Assembly: GCF_021730395.1 (NCBI RefSeq)
Contig: NC_069367.1
Span: forward strand, 16,304,501-16,368,500
Reading direction: 5' to 3'
Source: Mercenaria mercenaria
Taxonomy: Eukaryota > Mollusca > Bivalvia > Venerida > Veneridae
Length of the DNA stretch: 64,000 nt
A program made the translations under genes and the position numbers. The first letter of the stretch is position 1; the number at the start of each line of letters is the position of its first letter. The notes beneath the pieces were generated by a model, which did no database searches, was not told where the DNA came from, and saw only the letters and a list, made by a program, of their open reading frames with translations. Shown here in pieces: positions 34,961-47,717 of the stretch.

Positions 34961-36360
34961 TGCAATTTGCTTTCCAGATAACACATTTCATAGTTTTCGA
35001 ATGACCTGACCCAAACAAAATCAAAACTTATTTACCAACAAACTTGAGCATATAATCAGCATATACATGTGCTGTGTAAAAATAATTGAGTTATGGCCCT
35101 TTTAATGGTTACCACATCCAAATGTATCAATATTAATAGTAAACCAAACCTTTTCATGTATTAAATTTCTTGACAATCTTCAAAATATATAGCCTACATA
35201 AACTACTACTTGTACATTGAAATATTAAAACAGTAAAACCATACAAATCAATGATTTCGACCTTCGTATGTCACAAATGGAATGATGGTCCATAGTGCAA
35301 AGACCTTGAACCATAACTGAATTTTAGGATATGTACAGTTTCATCTCCCCTTTGTGTGATGGCAATTTTAATGTACTAAACAGAACTCAAATTACACTGA
35401 ATATATTGACAGATGGCAATGAGAAGAAATGCAATATGCAAGAACCATAACTCTGAACTGATTATTTACAAGTTTATTTTCTCATATTTTTTACGAATTT
35501 TTATTGAATTCACACAATTATTTGATATAGGTACTGGTATCTAGGATGAAACTAGAATTTTCAAGCCAAAATGGCACAATATTTATTTGTTGAGACAAAA
35601 ATATTACACCAATTTTAAAAAAGACTGCTCCTTGCATGTCAAAGTTACAGCTCAGAAAAGACCTAACATGACCTTTGACCTCTTTATTAATGAAATCTTG
35701 ACCTTTGAGATAGAAACCTGCATCTTACTCCAAACACTGTTTCACTGTGGCAAACAGTTATGGCCCTGACAAGGCCTTACATGAACTTTAACCCCTATAT
35801 GTGACCTTAACCTTCAAGAAATAATATGAAGATTGATCCATGCATGTCAATGTTGCAGCTTGGACAAGCTGTATTCCCTTTGATACCCTTAAGTGTGACC
35901 ATAACCTTTGAATGAGGAGCCTGCTGCTTGTGCTCTATAGGCAAATAAATCTGTCAAATATAAAGAAATACTGCTCATGCATGACAAAGCTATCACCCAC
36001 ATGAAATTAGATAGACGTAAGACCTAGCAAATAACCATGGATTTTACAGAAAACTGGTTCAAGCATAACACAACATGACCACTGCGCTTTATCAGAAAAA
36101 AATTACTTATCGCCAAATCACTCTGAAGAAAATCGAGAAAAAACAACAAATACAAGTTGAAACAAAGAGCAAAACTCTATTTAAACATTCTTTTTTTGAA
36201 TTATTTTACCTTCCTTCCTTGCTTTGTGTTCTTGTTATTTTGATCCTTTACCAACTGTCTGCTGAATGAACATGCACTCTCAACAAGCGTCAGATGATTA
36301 CCATTGGTTAGCTGTAGAATAAAGGTATACAGTAGTAAGTAAATTTATTTACTTATTCAC
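34960..36360. other. Mostly single-copy DNA
   Basis: Apart from the old TGACCTTTGACC block at 35630-35960, nothing is recognised. Confidence 0.45.
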
Positions 36361-36366
36361 CGCGAG

Positions 36367-36560
36367 GGGAGCGGTGGTCTAGTGGATAAGGTGTCGGCCG
36401 CTCAATCCAGGGATCGTGGGTTCGAGTCCTATTGGGGTCACGACCATGACTTCTCATATGACACCAGTACTGGTTTTTCCAGGAAGCAGACTCGAGAGTG
36501 GTTCCAATAAGCTTAAAGCTTTCATCACAATCGAGCTAAAATAAATTAGTATAAACTAAA
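36367..36560 (+). mobile_element. tRNA-derived SINE
   Basis: The A box (GGTCTAGTGGATAAGG, from 36376) and B box (GGTTCGAGTCC, 36419-36429) lie at tRNA-like spacing. A SINE-like body follows (ATGACACCAGTACTGG, CCAGGAAGCAGACTCGAGAG, ATCGAGCTAAAATAAAT). The anticodon stem does not fold and there is no proper acceptor stem, so this is a SINE and not a tRNA gene. Confidence 0.78.
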
Positions 36561-36785
36561 AAACTAAATAAATTTACAATATGTTTTATACAAAACTAGC
36601 AATGTAACAGTCATTAATTCATAAAATATTGGTGCAAGAGTTATGCACCTTGTGCCAAATGGTGTGGGTGATGTGGTGGAACAACTACTACAAGTTTTAA
36701 TCAAATCCATTTTGTAATAACTATAATATAGTGAAAATGCATCAAAATTAACCTTAATTCGAAGTAAAAGGCGACATAATTCATT

Positions 36786-36932
36786 AACAAGAGCTGTTGG
36801 CGGGCAGCAATGCTCCAATATTCAAAAGCCTTGTCAACTGAATGAATACAAAAGTCAACAAGAGCTATCTGCAAGACAGCGCGCTAGACTTTTCTCAGTA
36901 CTTGACTCTGAATTAGAGCTTTGCCAGTAAAA
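36786..36932 (+). mobile_element. Two stacked pearl-type heads (truncated or interrupted)
   Basis: Heads at 36786 (AACAAGAGCTGTTGGCGGGC) and 36857 (AACAAGAGCTATCTGCAAGA), each with its own hairpin and arm start, are cut about 70 bp in by the next head. The third head at 36933 belongs to a full element. Their tails were not matched with certainty; 37890-38220 and 51560-51780 contain related ends. Confidence 0.7.
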
Positions 36933-37887
36933 AACAAGAGCTGTCGGAGGACAGCAACGCTCGACTATTCAACAGCCTTGTCGACTGAATGAATAGGAAA
37001 GTCGAAAAAGGGGCATAATTTAAAAAAAAGCAAAATAGGGTTATGGAACCTACATAGTGCTTATCAGCTCATGACAGTGGACAAGTGTGTGAAGATTCAA
37101 TCCATTCCCATTAGTGGGTACTGAGATACCAGCTTACATATAAGAATTTAACCCAAAACTCCTAAGTTTAAAAAGGGGCATAATTTTGTAAAATGCAAAG
37201 TTGAGTTATTGACCCTTTGCACTGCATGTCATATCATGACAGTGAACAAGTGTGTGAAGTTTCAATCCTTTCCCATTAGTGGATACTGAGATACCAGCTT
37301 ACATACAAAACCTTAACCAAAAAATTCTAAGTCGAAAAAGGGGCATAATTTTGTAAAAAAGCAAAACAGAGTTATGGAACCTGCTTTGTGTATGTCAGAT
37401 CATGACAGTGAACAAGTGTGTGAAGTTTCAATCCATTCCAATTAGTGAGTACTGAGATACCAGCTTACATACAAAACCTTAACCAAAAAATTCTAAGTCG
37501 AAAAAGGGGCATAATTTTGTAAAAAAGCAAAATAGAGTTATGAAACCTGTGCAACGTAAGTCAGTTTATCACAGTGAATATGTGTGTGAAGTTTCAATCC
37601 ATTCCCACAAGTGGTTGCTGAGATACCAGCTTACATACAAAACCTTAACCAAAAATTTCTAAGTCAAAAAAGGGGCATAATTTTGTAAAAAAGCAAAAAA
37701 GAGTTATGGAACCTGTGCAACGTAAGTCAGTTTATCACAGTGAATAAGTGTGTGAAGTTTCAATCCATTCCCACAAGTGGTTGCTGAGATACCAGCTTAC
37801 ATACAAAAACTTAACCAAATCGGGACGCAGACGCGGACGCATAGGCGAGTCCAATAGCTCTACTATTCTATGAATAGTCGAGCTAAA
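36933..37887 (+). mobile_element. Pearl/DINE-like element, family K (CGACTATTCA arms)
   Basis: The head is AACAAG with the hairpin GCTGTCGGAGGACAGC and the arm CGCTCGACTATTCA. Five monomers of about 160-165 bp follow (marker AAAAAGGGGCATAATTTTGT and GATACCAGCTTACATACAAA). After GACGCAGACGCGGACGC comes the inverse arm TGAATAGTCGAGCTAAAAA. Confidence 0.88.
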
Positions 37888-38221
37888 AATTCCAAGTAAA
37901 AACAAAGACATAAATCTGTCAAAATCAAAGTAATGGGGATTGTTCCTGGTGTAGATTTTGATAGTAAATAACCTTTTTAAGTTTCTAGTCAAAAACTTTA
38001 ATAGAGATATTTGACTTTATCAAAAATTTTATCAAACAATTCTAAGTTAAAAAGGGGCATAATTCTGTCAAAATTCAATCAGAGTTGTAAAAATGCAAAA
38101 CAGGGTTATGGAACCTGCACAGTGCCTATCAGCTCGTAACAGTGGACAAGTGTGTAAAATTATAATCCATTTCCTTTAGTGGGTACTAAGATACCATCTT
38201 ACATCTAAAAATCTAAATCTA
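37888..38221 (+). repeat. Monomer remnants of a family-K-like element
   Basis: Fragments with AAAAAGGGGCATAATTCTGT and AGTGGACAAGTGTGT, lacking head and tail. They are probably the displaced body of one of the stacked heads at 36786 or 36857. Confidence 0.5.
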
Positions 38222-38417
38222 AACAGGAGGGCAAAGATGGCCCTTGGTAACTCACCTGTGTTACACACCATAACAGTATAAACATGTTTTACCTAGTGAT
38301 TACACAGAGACAAATATGACCAATTTTCAGTAAGATTGGACCAAAAAACGTGGCCTCTTGAGTGTAAACAAGCATTTTCTTTGATTTGACCTACTGACCT
38401 ATTTTATGAAGATAGAA
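38222..38417 (+). mobile_element. Truncated family-G-like head
   Basis: AACAGGAGGGCAAAGATGGC, then CTCACCTGTG and a first monomer like that of 20572 (ACATGTTTTACCTAGTGATT). It is cut at 38417 by the next head. Confidence 0.65.
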
Positions 38418-40011
38418 TAACAAGAGGGCCATGATGGCCCTATATCACTCACCTGTTATCATTGCACTTGAGGACAAGAAGGTCCTCAGAAAAAATATCT
38501 AAGTCCAAAGGACAGGAGCAACAAAGGGAAGGAATTTAACCAAAAAGAAAAAAAATCTTACAAGGTATAGATATGTCAAAATACACCTAAAAATTGGAGG
38601 TACCATCCATGTTGTACCACAGAAAACTGGTCTAGTGTTTTCCCTACGGCCAATAATAAAAAAGTTACTAAAAATAAGCTATTTATAGTAACGTAAAAGG
38701 GAAGTAATCAAAAAAAAAAATATTGTAAGTGGACAAAAGAAGGATCTGCCAAATATATCTGTTGACATAAATGAAATTTCAGATCAGTATCTTCATAAGT
38801 TATGGAGATATAACAATTTAAATTTGAAATAAAGGGAGGTAATTTGACATAAAATCAGTCCATAGTTATCTACCCCGATTGTCTCAGTCCAACTAATTAC
38901 AATAATGAAATTTCAAATAAGTCCTGTAAGTACTTACTGATATAAATCCATTTCGATTACAATCAGGGGAGGTAATCATATATAAAATAACTCTGGAACA
39001 TATGATTGGATCTGATTTGTCATGGAATCCAAGATTTATTGTTGCTGAAGATATTTTGGAAGTTTGTATCAAATAAAACCATAAATGAAGTCTCTATATG
39101 GCTGCAAAAGCCAAAATAGCCAATTTTGGACATTTAAGGGGCCATAACTCTGGAACCAAAGACGGAATCTGGCCAGTTGAAGAAAGGGAGCAAGATCTAG
39201 TGGTGATACAAGTTGTGTGCAAGTTTGGTTAAAATCAAATCATAAATGAAGCTGCTATTGTGCAGACAAGGTCAAAATAGCTAATTTTGGCCCTTTCAGG
39301 GGCCATAACTCTAGGACCCATTATGGGCTCTGGCCGGTTCAAGAAAGGAACCGAGATCTTATGGTGACACAAGTTTTGTGCAAGTTTGATTAAATTCAAA
39401 TCATAAATGAAGCTGCTATTGTGCAGACAAGGTCAAAATAGCTAATTCTGGCCCTTTCAGGGGCCATAACTCTGGAATCTCACCAGTTCAAGAAAGGAGC
39501 CGAGATCTTATGGTGATACAAGTTGTGTGCAAGTTTGGTTAAAATCAAATCATAAATGAAGCTGCTATTGTGCAGACAAGGTCAAAATAGCTAATTCTGG
39601 CCCTTTCAGGGGCCATAACTCTGGAACCCATAATGGAATCTGGCCAGTTCAAGAAAGGAACCAAGATCTTATGGTGATACAAGTTGTGTGCCAGTTTGGT
39701 AAAATTCAAATCATAAATAAAGCTGCTATTGTGCAGACAAGGTCAAAATAGCTAATTTTGGCCCTTTCAGGGGCCATAACTCTGGAACCCATAATGGGAT
39801 CTGGCCAGTTCAAGAAAGGAACCGTGATCTTATGGTGATACAAGTTGTGTGCAAGTTTGGTTAAAATAAAATCATAAATGAAACCACTATCATGCAGACA
39901 AGAAATTGTTGACGGACGCACGGACGCACGAGACGCACGGACTGATGACGGACGACGGACGACGGGTGATCACAAAAGCTCACCTTGTCACTATGTGACA
40001 GGTGAGCTAAA
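38418..40011 (+). mobile_element. Pearl/DINE-like element, family E, copy with head
   Basis: The head is AACAAG with AGGGCCATGATGGCCCT and the arm ATCACTCACCTG. The shared TTTTCCCTACGGCC module lies at 38570-38740. Five monomers of about 160 bp follow (GAAGCTGCTATTGTGCAGAC), then GACGGACGCACGGACGCACG, the tail hairpin CACCTTGTCACTATGTGACA and GGTGAGCTAAAAA. Confidence 0.88.
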
Positions 40012-40110
40012 AAATGTGCCCTCTACTTGCTCTTTGATTTGACCTGATGACCTAGTTTCTGACCCCATATGACCCAGATATAAATTTCGTAACAACAAAG
40101 GGAAGAAATT

Positions 40111-41850
40111 AACAAGAGGGCCATGATGGCCCTATATCGCTCACCTGTTATCATTGCACTTGAGGACAAGAAGGTCCTCAGTAAAAAGATTTAAGTCCAA
40201 AGGACAGGAACAACAAAGGGAAGAAATTTAACCAAAAAGAAAAAACAATTCTTACAAGGTACAGATATGTCAAAATGCACCTAAAAATTGGAGGTACCAT
40301 CCATGTTGTACCACAGAAAAGTGGTCTCGTTTTTCCCTACGGCCAATAATAAAAAAAGTTCCTAAAAATAAGCTATTTATAGTAATGTAAAAGGGAAGTA
40401 ATTAAAAAAAAATAATATTGTAAGTGAACAAAAGAAGGCTCTGCCAAATAAATCTGTTGACATAAATGAAATTTCAGATCAGTATCTTCATTAGTTACGG
40501 AGAAATACCCATTTTAATTTGAAATAAAGGGAGGTAATTTGATATAAAATCAGTCCATAGTTATCTACCCTGATTGTCTCAGTCCAACTAATGACAATTA
40601 TGAAATTTCAAATAAGTCCTATAAGTACTTACTGATATAAATCCATTTTGATTACAGTCAGGGGAGGTAATCAGATATAAAATAACTCTGGAACCTTCGA
40701 CTGGATCTGATTTGTCATGGAATCTAAGATTTATTGTTGTTGAAAATATTTTGGAAGTTTGTATCAAATAAAACCATAAATGAAGTCTCTATATGGCTGC
40801 AAAAGCCAAAATAGCCAATTTTGGACCTTTAAGGGGCCATAACTCTGGAACCCATGATGGGATCTGACCGGTTCAAGAAAGGAACCAAGATCTTGTGGTG
40901 ATACAAGTTGTGTGCAAGTTTGGTTAAAATCAAATCATAAATGAAGCTGCTATTGTGCAGACAAGGTCAAAATAGCTAATTTTGGCCCTTTCAGGGGCCA
41001 TAAGTCTGGAACTCATTATGGGATCTAGCTGGTTCAAGAAAGGAACTGAGATATTATGGTGACACAAGTTTTGTGCAAGTTTGATTAAATTCAAGTCATA
41101 AATGAAGCTGCTATTGTGCAGACAAGGTCAAAATAGCTAATTCTGGCCCTTTCAGGGGCCGTAACTCTGGAACCCATAATGGAATCTGGCCGGTTTAAGA
41201 AAGGAACCAAGATCTTATGGTGATACAAGTTGTGTGCAAGTTTGGTAAAAATCAAATCATAAATGAAACTGCTATTGTGCAGACAAGGTCAAAATAGCTA
41301 ATTTTGGCCTTTTCAGGGGCCATAACTCTGGAACCCATTATGGGATCTAGCCGGTTCAAGTAAGGAACTGAGATCTTATGGTGACACAAGTTTTGTGCAA
41401 GTTTGATTAAACTGAAATCATAAATGAAGCTGCTCTTGTGCAGACAAGGTCAAAATAGCCAATTTTGGACCTTTCAGGGGCATAACTCTGGAACCCATAA
41501 AGGAATCTGGCCAGTTCAAGAAAGGAACCAAGATCTTATGGTGATACAAGTTGTGTGCAAGTTTGGTAAAAATCAAATCATAAATAAAGCTGCTATTGTG
41601 CAGACAAGGTCAAAATAGCTAAATTTGGCCCTTTCAGGGGCCATTACTCTGGAACCCATAATGGGATCTGGCCGGTTCAAGAAAGGATCCGAGATCTTAT
41701 GGTGATACAAGTTGTGTGCAAGTTTGGTTAAAATAAAATTATAAATGAAACCACTATCGTGCAGACAAGAAATTGTTGACGCACGCACGGACAACGGACA
41801 AAGGGTGATCACAAAAGCTCACCTTGTCACTATGTGACAGGTGAGCTAAA
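40111..41850 (+). mobile_element. Pearl/DINE-like element, family E, second copy in series
   Basis: It repeats the layout of 38418-40011 base for base over long stretches (same head, module, monomers and tail). A 100-bp remnant of a DR2-type monomer (40013-40110) separates the two copies. Its 3' part is included in the 1.2-kb tandem duplication. Confidence 0.88.
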
Positions 41851-43838
41851 AATAAATCTAACTTCTCTGAAAAAATATCTCAGTACAAAGGACAGGAACA
41901 ACAAAGGGAAAAAATTTAACCAAAAAGAAAAAAAAATTCTTACAAGGTAAGGTATGTCAAAATACACCTAAATATTGGAGGTACCATCCATGTTGTATCA
42001 CAGTAAATGGGTCTCGGGTTTTCCCTATGACCATAATAAAAGTTCCTAAATAAGCTATTTATAGCGTCATAAAGAGGATGTGATTAAAAAAAAATAATTG
42101 TAAGTGAACAAAAGACGGATCTTCCAAATAAAAACAAGAGCACTGCAATGCAGAGCAATATACACACAAAACAAAGTCATATGACCTTTGACCACTAAGT
42201 GTGACCTTGATCTTGAAGTGAGCCATCCAAAACATGCACTCTGCATGTCGTTTTGATGAGGTGAACATTTGTGTCAGGCTTCTCTGAAATCCTTCAAGGG
42301 GTTCAAGAGTTACAGAGCGGAAGGTAAATTGCTAACCAACAGACAGACAGACGGACAATGAGGCGATAACATAATACGTCCCTTCAGGTGTATAAAAAAG
42401 AATCAAGATCTTATGGTGATACATGTTGTGTGCAAGTTTGGTTAAAATCAAATCACAAATGAAGCTGCTATTGTGCAGATAAGGTGAAAATAGCTAATTA
42501 CGGCCCCATCAGGGGCAATAACTCTTCAACTCATAATGGAATGTGACCAGTTCAAGAAAGGAACCAAGATCTTATGATGATACAAGTTGTATGCAAGTTT
42601 TGCTAAAATAAAATCATAAATGAAGCTGCTATTGTGCAGACAAGGTCAAAATAGCCAATTTTGGACCTTTCAGGGGCATAACTCTGGAACCCATAAAGGA
42701 ATCTGGCCAGTTCAAGAAAGGAACCAAGATCTTATGGTGATACAAGTTGTGTGCAAGTTTGGTAAAAATCAAATCATAAATAAAGCTGCTATTGTGCAGA
42801 CAAGGTCAAAATAGCTAAATTTGGCCCTTTCAGGGGCCATTACTCTGGAACCCATAATGGGATCTGGCCGGTTCAAGAAAGGATCCGAGATCTTATGGTG
42901 ATACAAGTTGTGTGCAAGTTTGGTTAAAATAAAATTATAAATGAAACCACTATCGTGCAGACAAGAAATTGTTGACGCACGCACGGACAGACGGACGGAT
43001 GCACGGACAACGGACAAAGGGTGATCGCAAAAGCTCACCTTGTCACTATGTGACAGGTGAGCTAAAAATAAATCTAACTTCTCTGAAAAAATATCTCAGT
43101 ACAAAGGACAGGAACAACAAAGGGAAAAAATTTAACCAAAGAGAAAAAAAAATTCTTACAAGGTACAGGTATGTCAAAATACACCTAAATATTGGAGGTA
43201 CCATCCATGTTGTACCACAGAAAATGGGTCTCGGGTTTTCCCTATGACCATAATAAAAGTTCCTAAATAAGCTATTTATAGCGTCATAAAGAGGATGTGA
43301 TTAAAAAAAAATAATTGTAAGTGAACAAAAGACGGATCTTCCAAATAAAAACAAGAGCACTGCAATGCAGAGCAATATACACACAAAACAAAGTCATATG
43401 ACCTTTGACCACTAAGTGTGACCTTGATCTTGAAGTGAGCCATCCAAAACATGCACTCTGCATGTCGTTTTGATGAGGTGAACATTTGTGTCAGGTTTCT
43501 CTGAAATCCTTCAAGGGGTTCAAGAGTTACAGAGCGGAAGGTAAATTGCTAACCAACAGACAGACAGACGGACAATGAGGCGATAACATAATACGTCCCT
43601 TCAGGTGTATAAAAAAGAATCAAGATCTTATGGTGATACATGTTGTGTGCAAGTTTGGTTAAAATCAAATCACAAATGAAGCTGCTATTGTGCAGATAAG
43701 GTGAAAATAGCTAATTACGGCCCCATCAGGGGCAATAACTCTTCAACTCATAATGGAATGTGACCAGTTCAAGAAAGGAACCAAGTTCTTATGATGATAC
43801 AAGTTGTATGCAAGTTTGGCTAAAATAAAATCATAAAT
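41424..43838. repeat. 1.2-kb tandem duplication of element sequence
   Basis: 41424-42619 and 42620-43838 are near-identical. Both contain two family E monomers, the tail, the shared module, a short family J inner element (heads at 42133 and 43349) and the broken monomer with CGGCCCCATCAGGGGCAATA. The second unit has about 20 bp more in the GACGGAC tract and a few substitutions. The junctions lie within like monomers, as expected for unequal exchange. Confidence 0.92.
42133..42396 (+). mobile_element. Short family J inner element (one monomer), duplicated at 43349-43612
   Basis: The head AACAAGAGCACTGCAATGCA is followed by a single monomer with GTGTGACCTTGATCTTGAAG, then CAGACAGACAGACGGAC and the end CCCTTCAGGTGTATAAAAAA. 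The tail arm has drifted from the GGGCGTAT form. Confidence 0.8.
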
Positions 43839-43984
43839 GAAGCTGCTATTGTGCAGACAAGGTCAAAATAGCTAATTTTGGCCCTTTCAGGGGCCATAAC
43901 TCTGGAACCCATAATGGTATCTGGCCAGTTCAAGAAAGGAACCAAGATCTTATGGTGATAAAAGTTGTGTGCAAGTTTGGTTAA

Positions 43985-44689
43985 AACAAGAGCTCGTAGA
44001 ACACGAAATGCCCCCCTTGATGCATTCAGTAATTGCACAAGGAACAGAAATTCACAAAAGTTCTATTGTTCTGGGTCAATGTGACCTTGACCTTTGACCT
44101 AAAAATCATAAGGGGTCATCTGCTGCTCATTATTTACCTCAATATCAACTTTCACGATCCTATGCCCAAGCGTTCTCAAGTTATCGTCAGGAAACGATTT
44201 AATTGTTCTGGGTCACTGTGACCTTGACCTCTGGTCTCAAAATAAAAAGGGGTCATCTGCTGGTCATGACCAACCTCCTTATCAATTTTCATGATCCTAG
44301 GCCCAAGTGTTCTTGAGTTATCGTCTGGAAACTGTTTAACTGTTCAGGGTCACTGTGACCATGACCTTTGACCTACTGACCTCAAAATCTATAGAGGTCA
44401 TCTGCTGATCATGATCAACTTCCCTATCAAGTTTTGTGATCCTAGGCCCAAGCGCTCTCAAGTTACCATAAAAAAAAAACGATTTAACTGTTCCGGGTTA
44501 CTGTGACCTTGACCTTTGACCTACTGAACTCAAAATCAATAGGGGTCATCTGCTGGTTATGACCAACATCCCTATCAACTTTCATGATCCATGGCCCAAG
44601 CGTTCTTGAGTTATCATTCGGAAATGGACTGGTTTACATACAGACAGACAGACATCTGCAAAACAATATACCCCTCCTTCTTCGAAACA
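43985..44689 (+). mobile_element. Pearl/DINE-like element, family L (ATGCCCCCCTTG head), 3' end lost
   Basis: The head is AACAAGAG with CTCGTAGAACACGAAATG and the arm ATGCCCCCCTTG. Four monomers of about 145 bp follow, with GGGTCACTGTGACCTTGACC and up to five half-sites each. A CAGACAGACAGACATCTG tract and ATATACCCCTCCTTCTTCGA come next, where the sequence breaks straight into a family G body. The expected inverse arm is missing. Confidence 0.78.
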
Positions 44690-45610
44690 GTGTAAACATG
44701 TTTGACCTAGTGATTTCATGAAAAAAATATTCTGACCAATTATCAAAACTGAAGCAAAAATCTTGAGTATTAACAAATATTTTCTTTGATTTGACCTAGT
44801 GACCTACTTTTTGACCAAAGATGACCCTTATTTGAATTTGACCTAGATTTCATCAATATGATCATTCTGACCAAATTTCATTAAGATCAAATGAAAAATT
44901 CAGTCTTTATTGCATACACAAAGTTTTTCTTTGATTTAACCTAGTGACCTAGTTTTTGACCCCTGTCTACCCATATTCAAACTTGACCTAGATTTCATCA
45001 TGGCAACCAATCTGACATAATTTCATAAAGATCAATGGAAAAATATAGTCTCTATTGCATACACAAGGTGTTTTCCTTGATTTGACCTAGTGACCTACTT
45101 TTTGACCCAACATGACCCATATTCAAACTTGACTTAGACTTTATCAAGGCTACCATTCTGATAAAATTTCATGACAATCAGTTGAAAAATACAGCCTCTA
45201 TCATATACACAAGGTATTCTTTGATTTAACTTAGTGACCTACTTTTTGACCCATTTTCGAATTGTATCTAGATTTCATCAAGGCAATCATTCTGACTTAA
45301 TTTCAGGAATATCAATTGAAAAATACAGCCTCTATCGCATACACAAGGTTTTCCCTTAATTTGACCTAGTGACCTACTTTCTGACCCTAGATGACCCATA
45401 TTTAGACTTGGCCTAGATTTAATCAAGGCAATCATTCTGACCAAAGCCTTTCATGAAGATCATTGAAAAATACAGCCTCTAGCACTTACACAAGGTTTTT
45501 CTTTGATTTGACCTAGTGACCTACTTTTTGATCCCAGATAACCCATAATCAAACACAACCTAGATTTCATCAAGGGAATCATTCTGACCAAATTTCATGA
45601 AGATTAATTG

Positions 45611-47428
45611 AACAAGAGCTCCGCCAAGCGGGGCAATATACACCCGAAGGATTACATCATAGGATGGGAGCAAAATTTAAAGAACTTGACTGTTGTAGCC
45701 CAAAGGAGTGGAACAACAAAAGGAAAACTTCAAAAAACAAATCTAAGTCCACAGGTAGGTAAACAAGAGCACCGCCTTGCGGGTGCTGACGCTCATCTGA
45801 TTTTTTTTTGTGTAATAGAAATATTGTCCTACCCATGATTTTCTAAGTCTAAAAAGGGCCATCATTCTTGCAAAAAGCAGGATAGAGTTATGTTTCTTAA
45901 TGTTCAGTGTCCACTTATGATGGTGAAAAACTGTTGCAAGTTTTAAAGCAATAGCTTTGATAGTTTATGAGAAAAGTTGACTTAAACATAATACTCAACC
46001 AAGAAAATGATTTTCTAAGTCCAAAAGGGGCAATAATTATTGCAAAAAGCAGGATGGAGTTATGTTGCTTGCTGTACAGGTCAGCTTATGATGGTGAACA
46101 AGTGTGCAAGTTTCAAAGCAATAGCTTTGATAGTTTAAGAGAAAAAGTTGACCTAAACATAAAACTTAACCAAGAAATCTGATATTTTCTAAGTCCAAAA
46201 AGGGCCATAAATCTTGCAAAAAGCAGGATGGAATTATGTCTCTTGCTGTACAGGGTCAACTTATGATGGTGAACAAGTGTTGCAAGTTTTAAAGCAATAG
46301 CTTTGACAGTTTAGGATAAAAGCTGACCTAAACATAAAACTTAACCAAGAAAACTGATTTTCTAAGTCCAAAAGGGGCAATAATTCTTGCAAAAAGCAAA
46401 TGGAGTTATGTTTCTTGATGTACAGGGTCTGCTTATGATGGTGAACAAGTATTCCAAGTTTCAAAGCAATAGCTTTGATAGTTTAGGAGAAAAGTTGACC
46501 TAAACATAAAACTTAACCAAGAAATCTGATATTTTCTAAGTACAAAAGGGGCCATAAATCTTGCAAAAAGCAAGATGGAGTTATGTTTCTTGCTATACAG
46601 GGTCAGCTTATGATGGTGAACAAGTATTCCAAGTTTCAAAGCAATAGCTTTGATAGTTTAGGAGAAAAGCTGACCTAAACATAAAACTTAACCAGGCAAC
46701 GCCGACGCAGACGCCGACGCCGACAACCGCTCAAGTGATGACAATAACTCATCATTTTTTTTCAAAAAATCAGATGAGCTAAAAAGGAAAGTAATTAAAA
46801 AAGTTTATTGTAAGTGAACGAAAAAGAGATCTGCCAAATAAAAACAAGAGCACTAAAATGCAGAGCAATATACACAAAGCAAAGTTATATATGATCTTTG
46901 ACCCTTAAGTGTGACCTTGACCTTGAAGCAAGTCATCTGGAACATGCGCTCTGCACATTGTCTCAGTGTGGTGAACATTTCTGCCAAGTTTCTTTGAAAT
47001 CCTTCCAGCAGTTCAAGAGTTACAGAGTGGACACAAAACAAACTGATATGACTTTTGACCCCTAAGTGTGACCTTGACCTTGAAGCAAGTCATCCAGAAC
47101 ATGCACTCTGCATGTTGTCTTGGTGTGGTGAACATTTGTGTCAAGTGTCTTTGAAATCCTTCAAGGGGTTCAAGAGTTACAGAGCAGACACAAAACAAAG
47201 TGATATGACCTTTGACTCCTAAGTGTGACCTTGACCTTGAAGCGAGACATCCAAAACATGCGCTCTGCACGTTGTCTCGGTGTGGTGAACATTTGTGTCA
47301 AGTTTCCTTGAAATCTTTCAAGGGGTTCAAGAGTTAAAGAGCCGACACGAAATTGCTAACTGACAGACAGACGGACGGACAGACGGACACCAGCATCATA
47401 ACATAATATGTCCCTTCGGATGTATAAA
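45611..47428 (+). mobile_element. Family J composite inserted in the family-G-like host, itself split
   Basis: The head is AACAAG with GCTCCGCCAAGCGGGGC and the arm ATATACACCCGAAGG. The body resumes at 46783 and includes the inner head at 46843 with three monomers (GTGACCTTGACCTTGAAGC). The end is CCCTTCGGATGTATAAAA. Its layout matches 29081-30022. Confidence 0.82.
45762..46782 (+). mobile_element. Pearl/DINE-like element, family M (CTCATCTGATTTTTT arms), copy 1
   Basis: The head is AACAAGAG with GCACCGCCTTGCGGGTGC and the arm GCTCATCTGATTTTTTTT. About five monomers of 165-170 bp follow (TTGCAAAAAGCAGGATGGAG; AAGCAATAGCTTTGATAGTT). After GCCGACGCAGACGCCGACGC comes the inverse arm AAAAAATCAGATGAGCTAA. 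It is nearly identical to 61217-62252, so both moved recently. It lies inside the family J copy. Confidence 0.92.
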
Positions 47429-47717
47429 AATACAGTCTCTATCACATACACAAGGTTTTTTCTTTGATTTGAGCTAGTGACCTACTTTTTGATCCAAGAT
47501 GACTCATATTCAAACTTGACCTAGATTTAATCAAGACAATCATTCTGACTTAATTTCAGAACGATCAATTGAAAAATACAGCCTCTACTGCATAACAAAG
47601 TTTTTCTTTTATTTGACCTAGTGACCTATATTTTGAACCCAGATGACCCATATTCAAACTTTACCTAGATTTCAATGCAATGCAATCATTCTGACAAAAT
47701 TTCATGAAGATCAACTG

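Noticed and set aside
36367-36440. tRNA gene
   Set aside because: A and B boxes are present, but the acceptor and anticodon stems do not fold and a SINE body follows.
42769-43038. Repeated open frames with VRASTISCLHDSGFIYNFILT (also 18763, 39706, 41573)
   Set aside because: They are translations of family E monomers running into the GACGGAC tract, recurring only because the repeat recurs.
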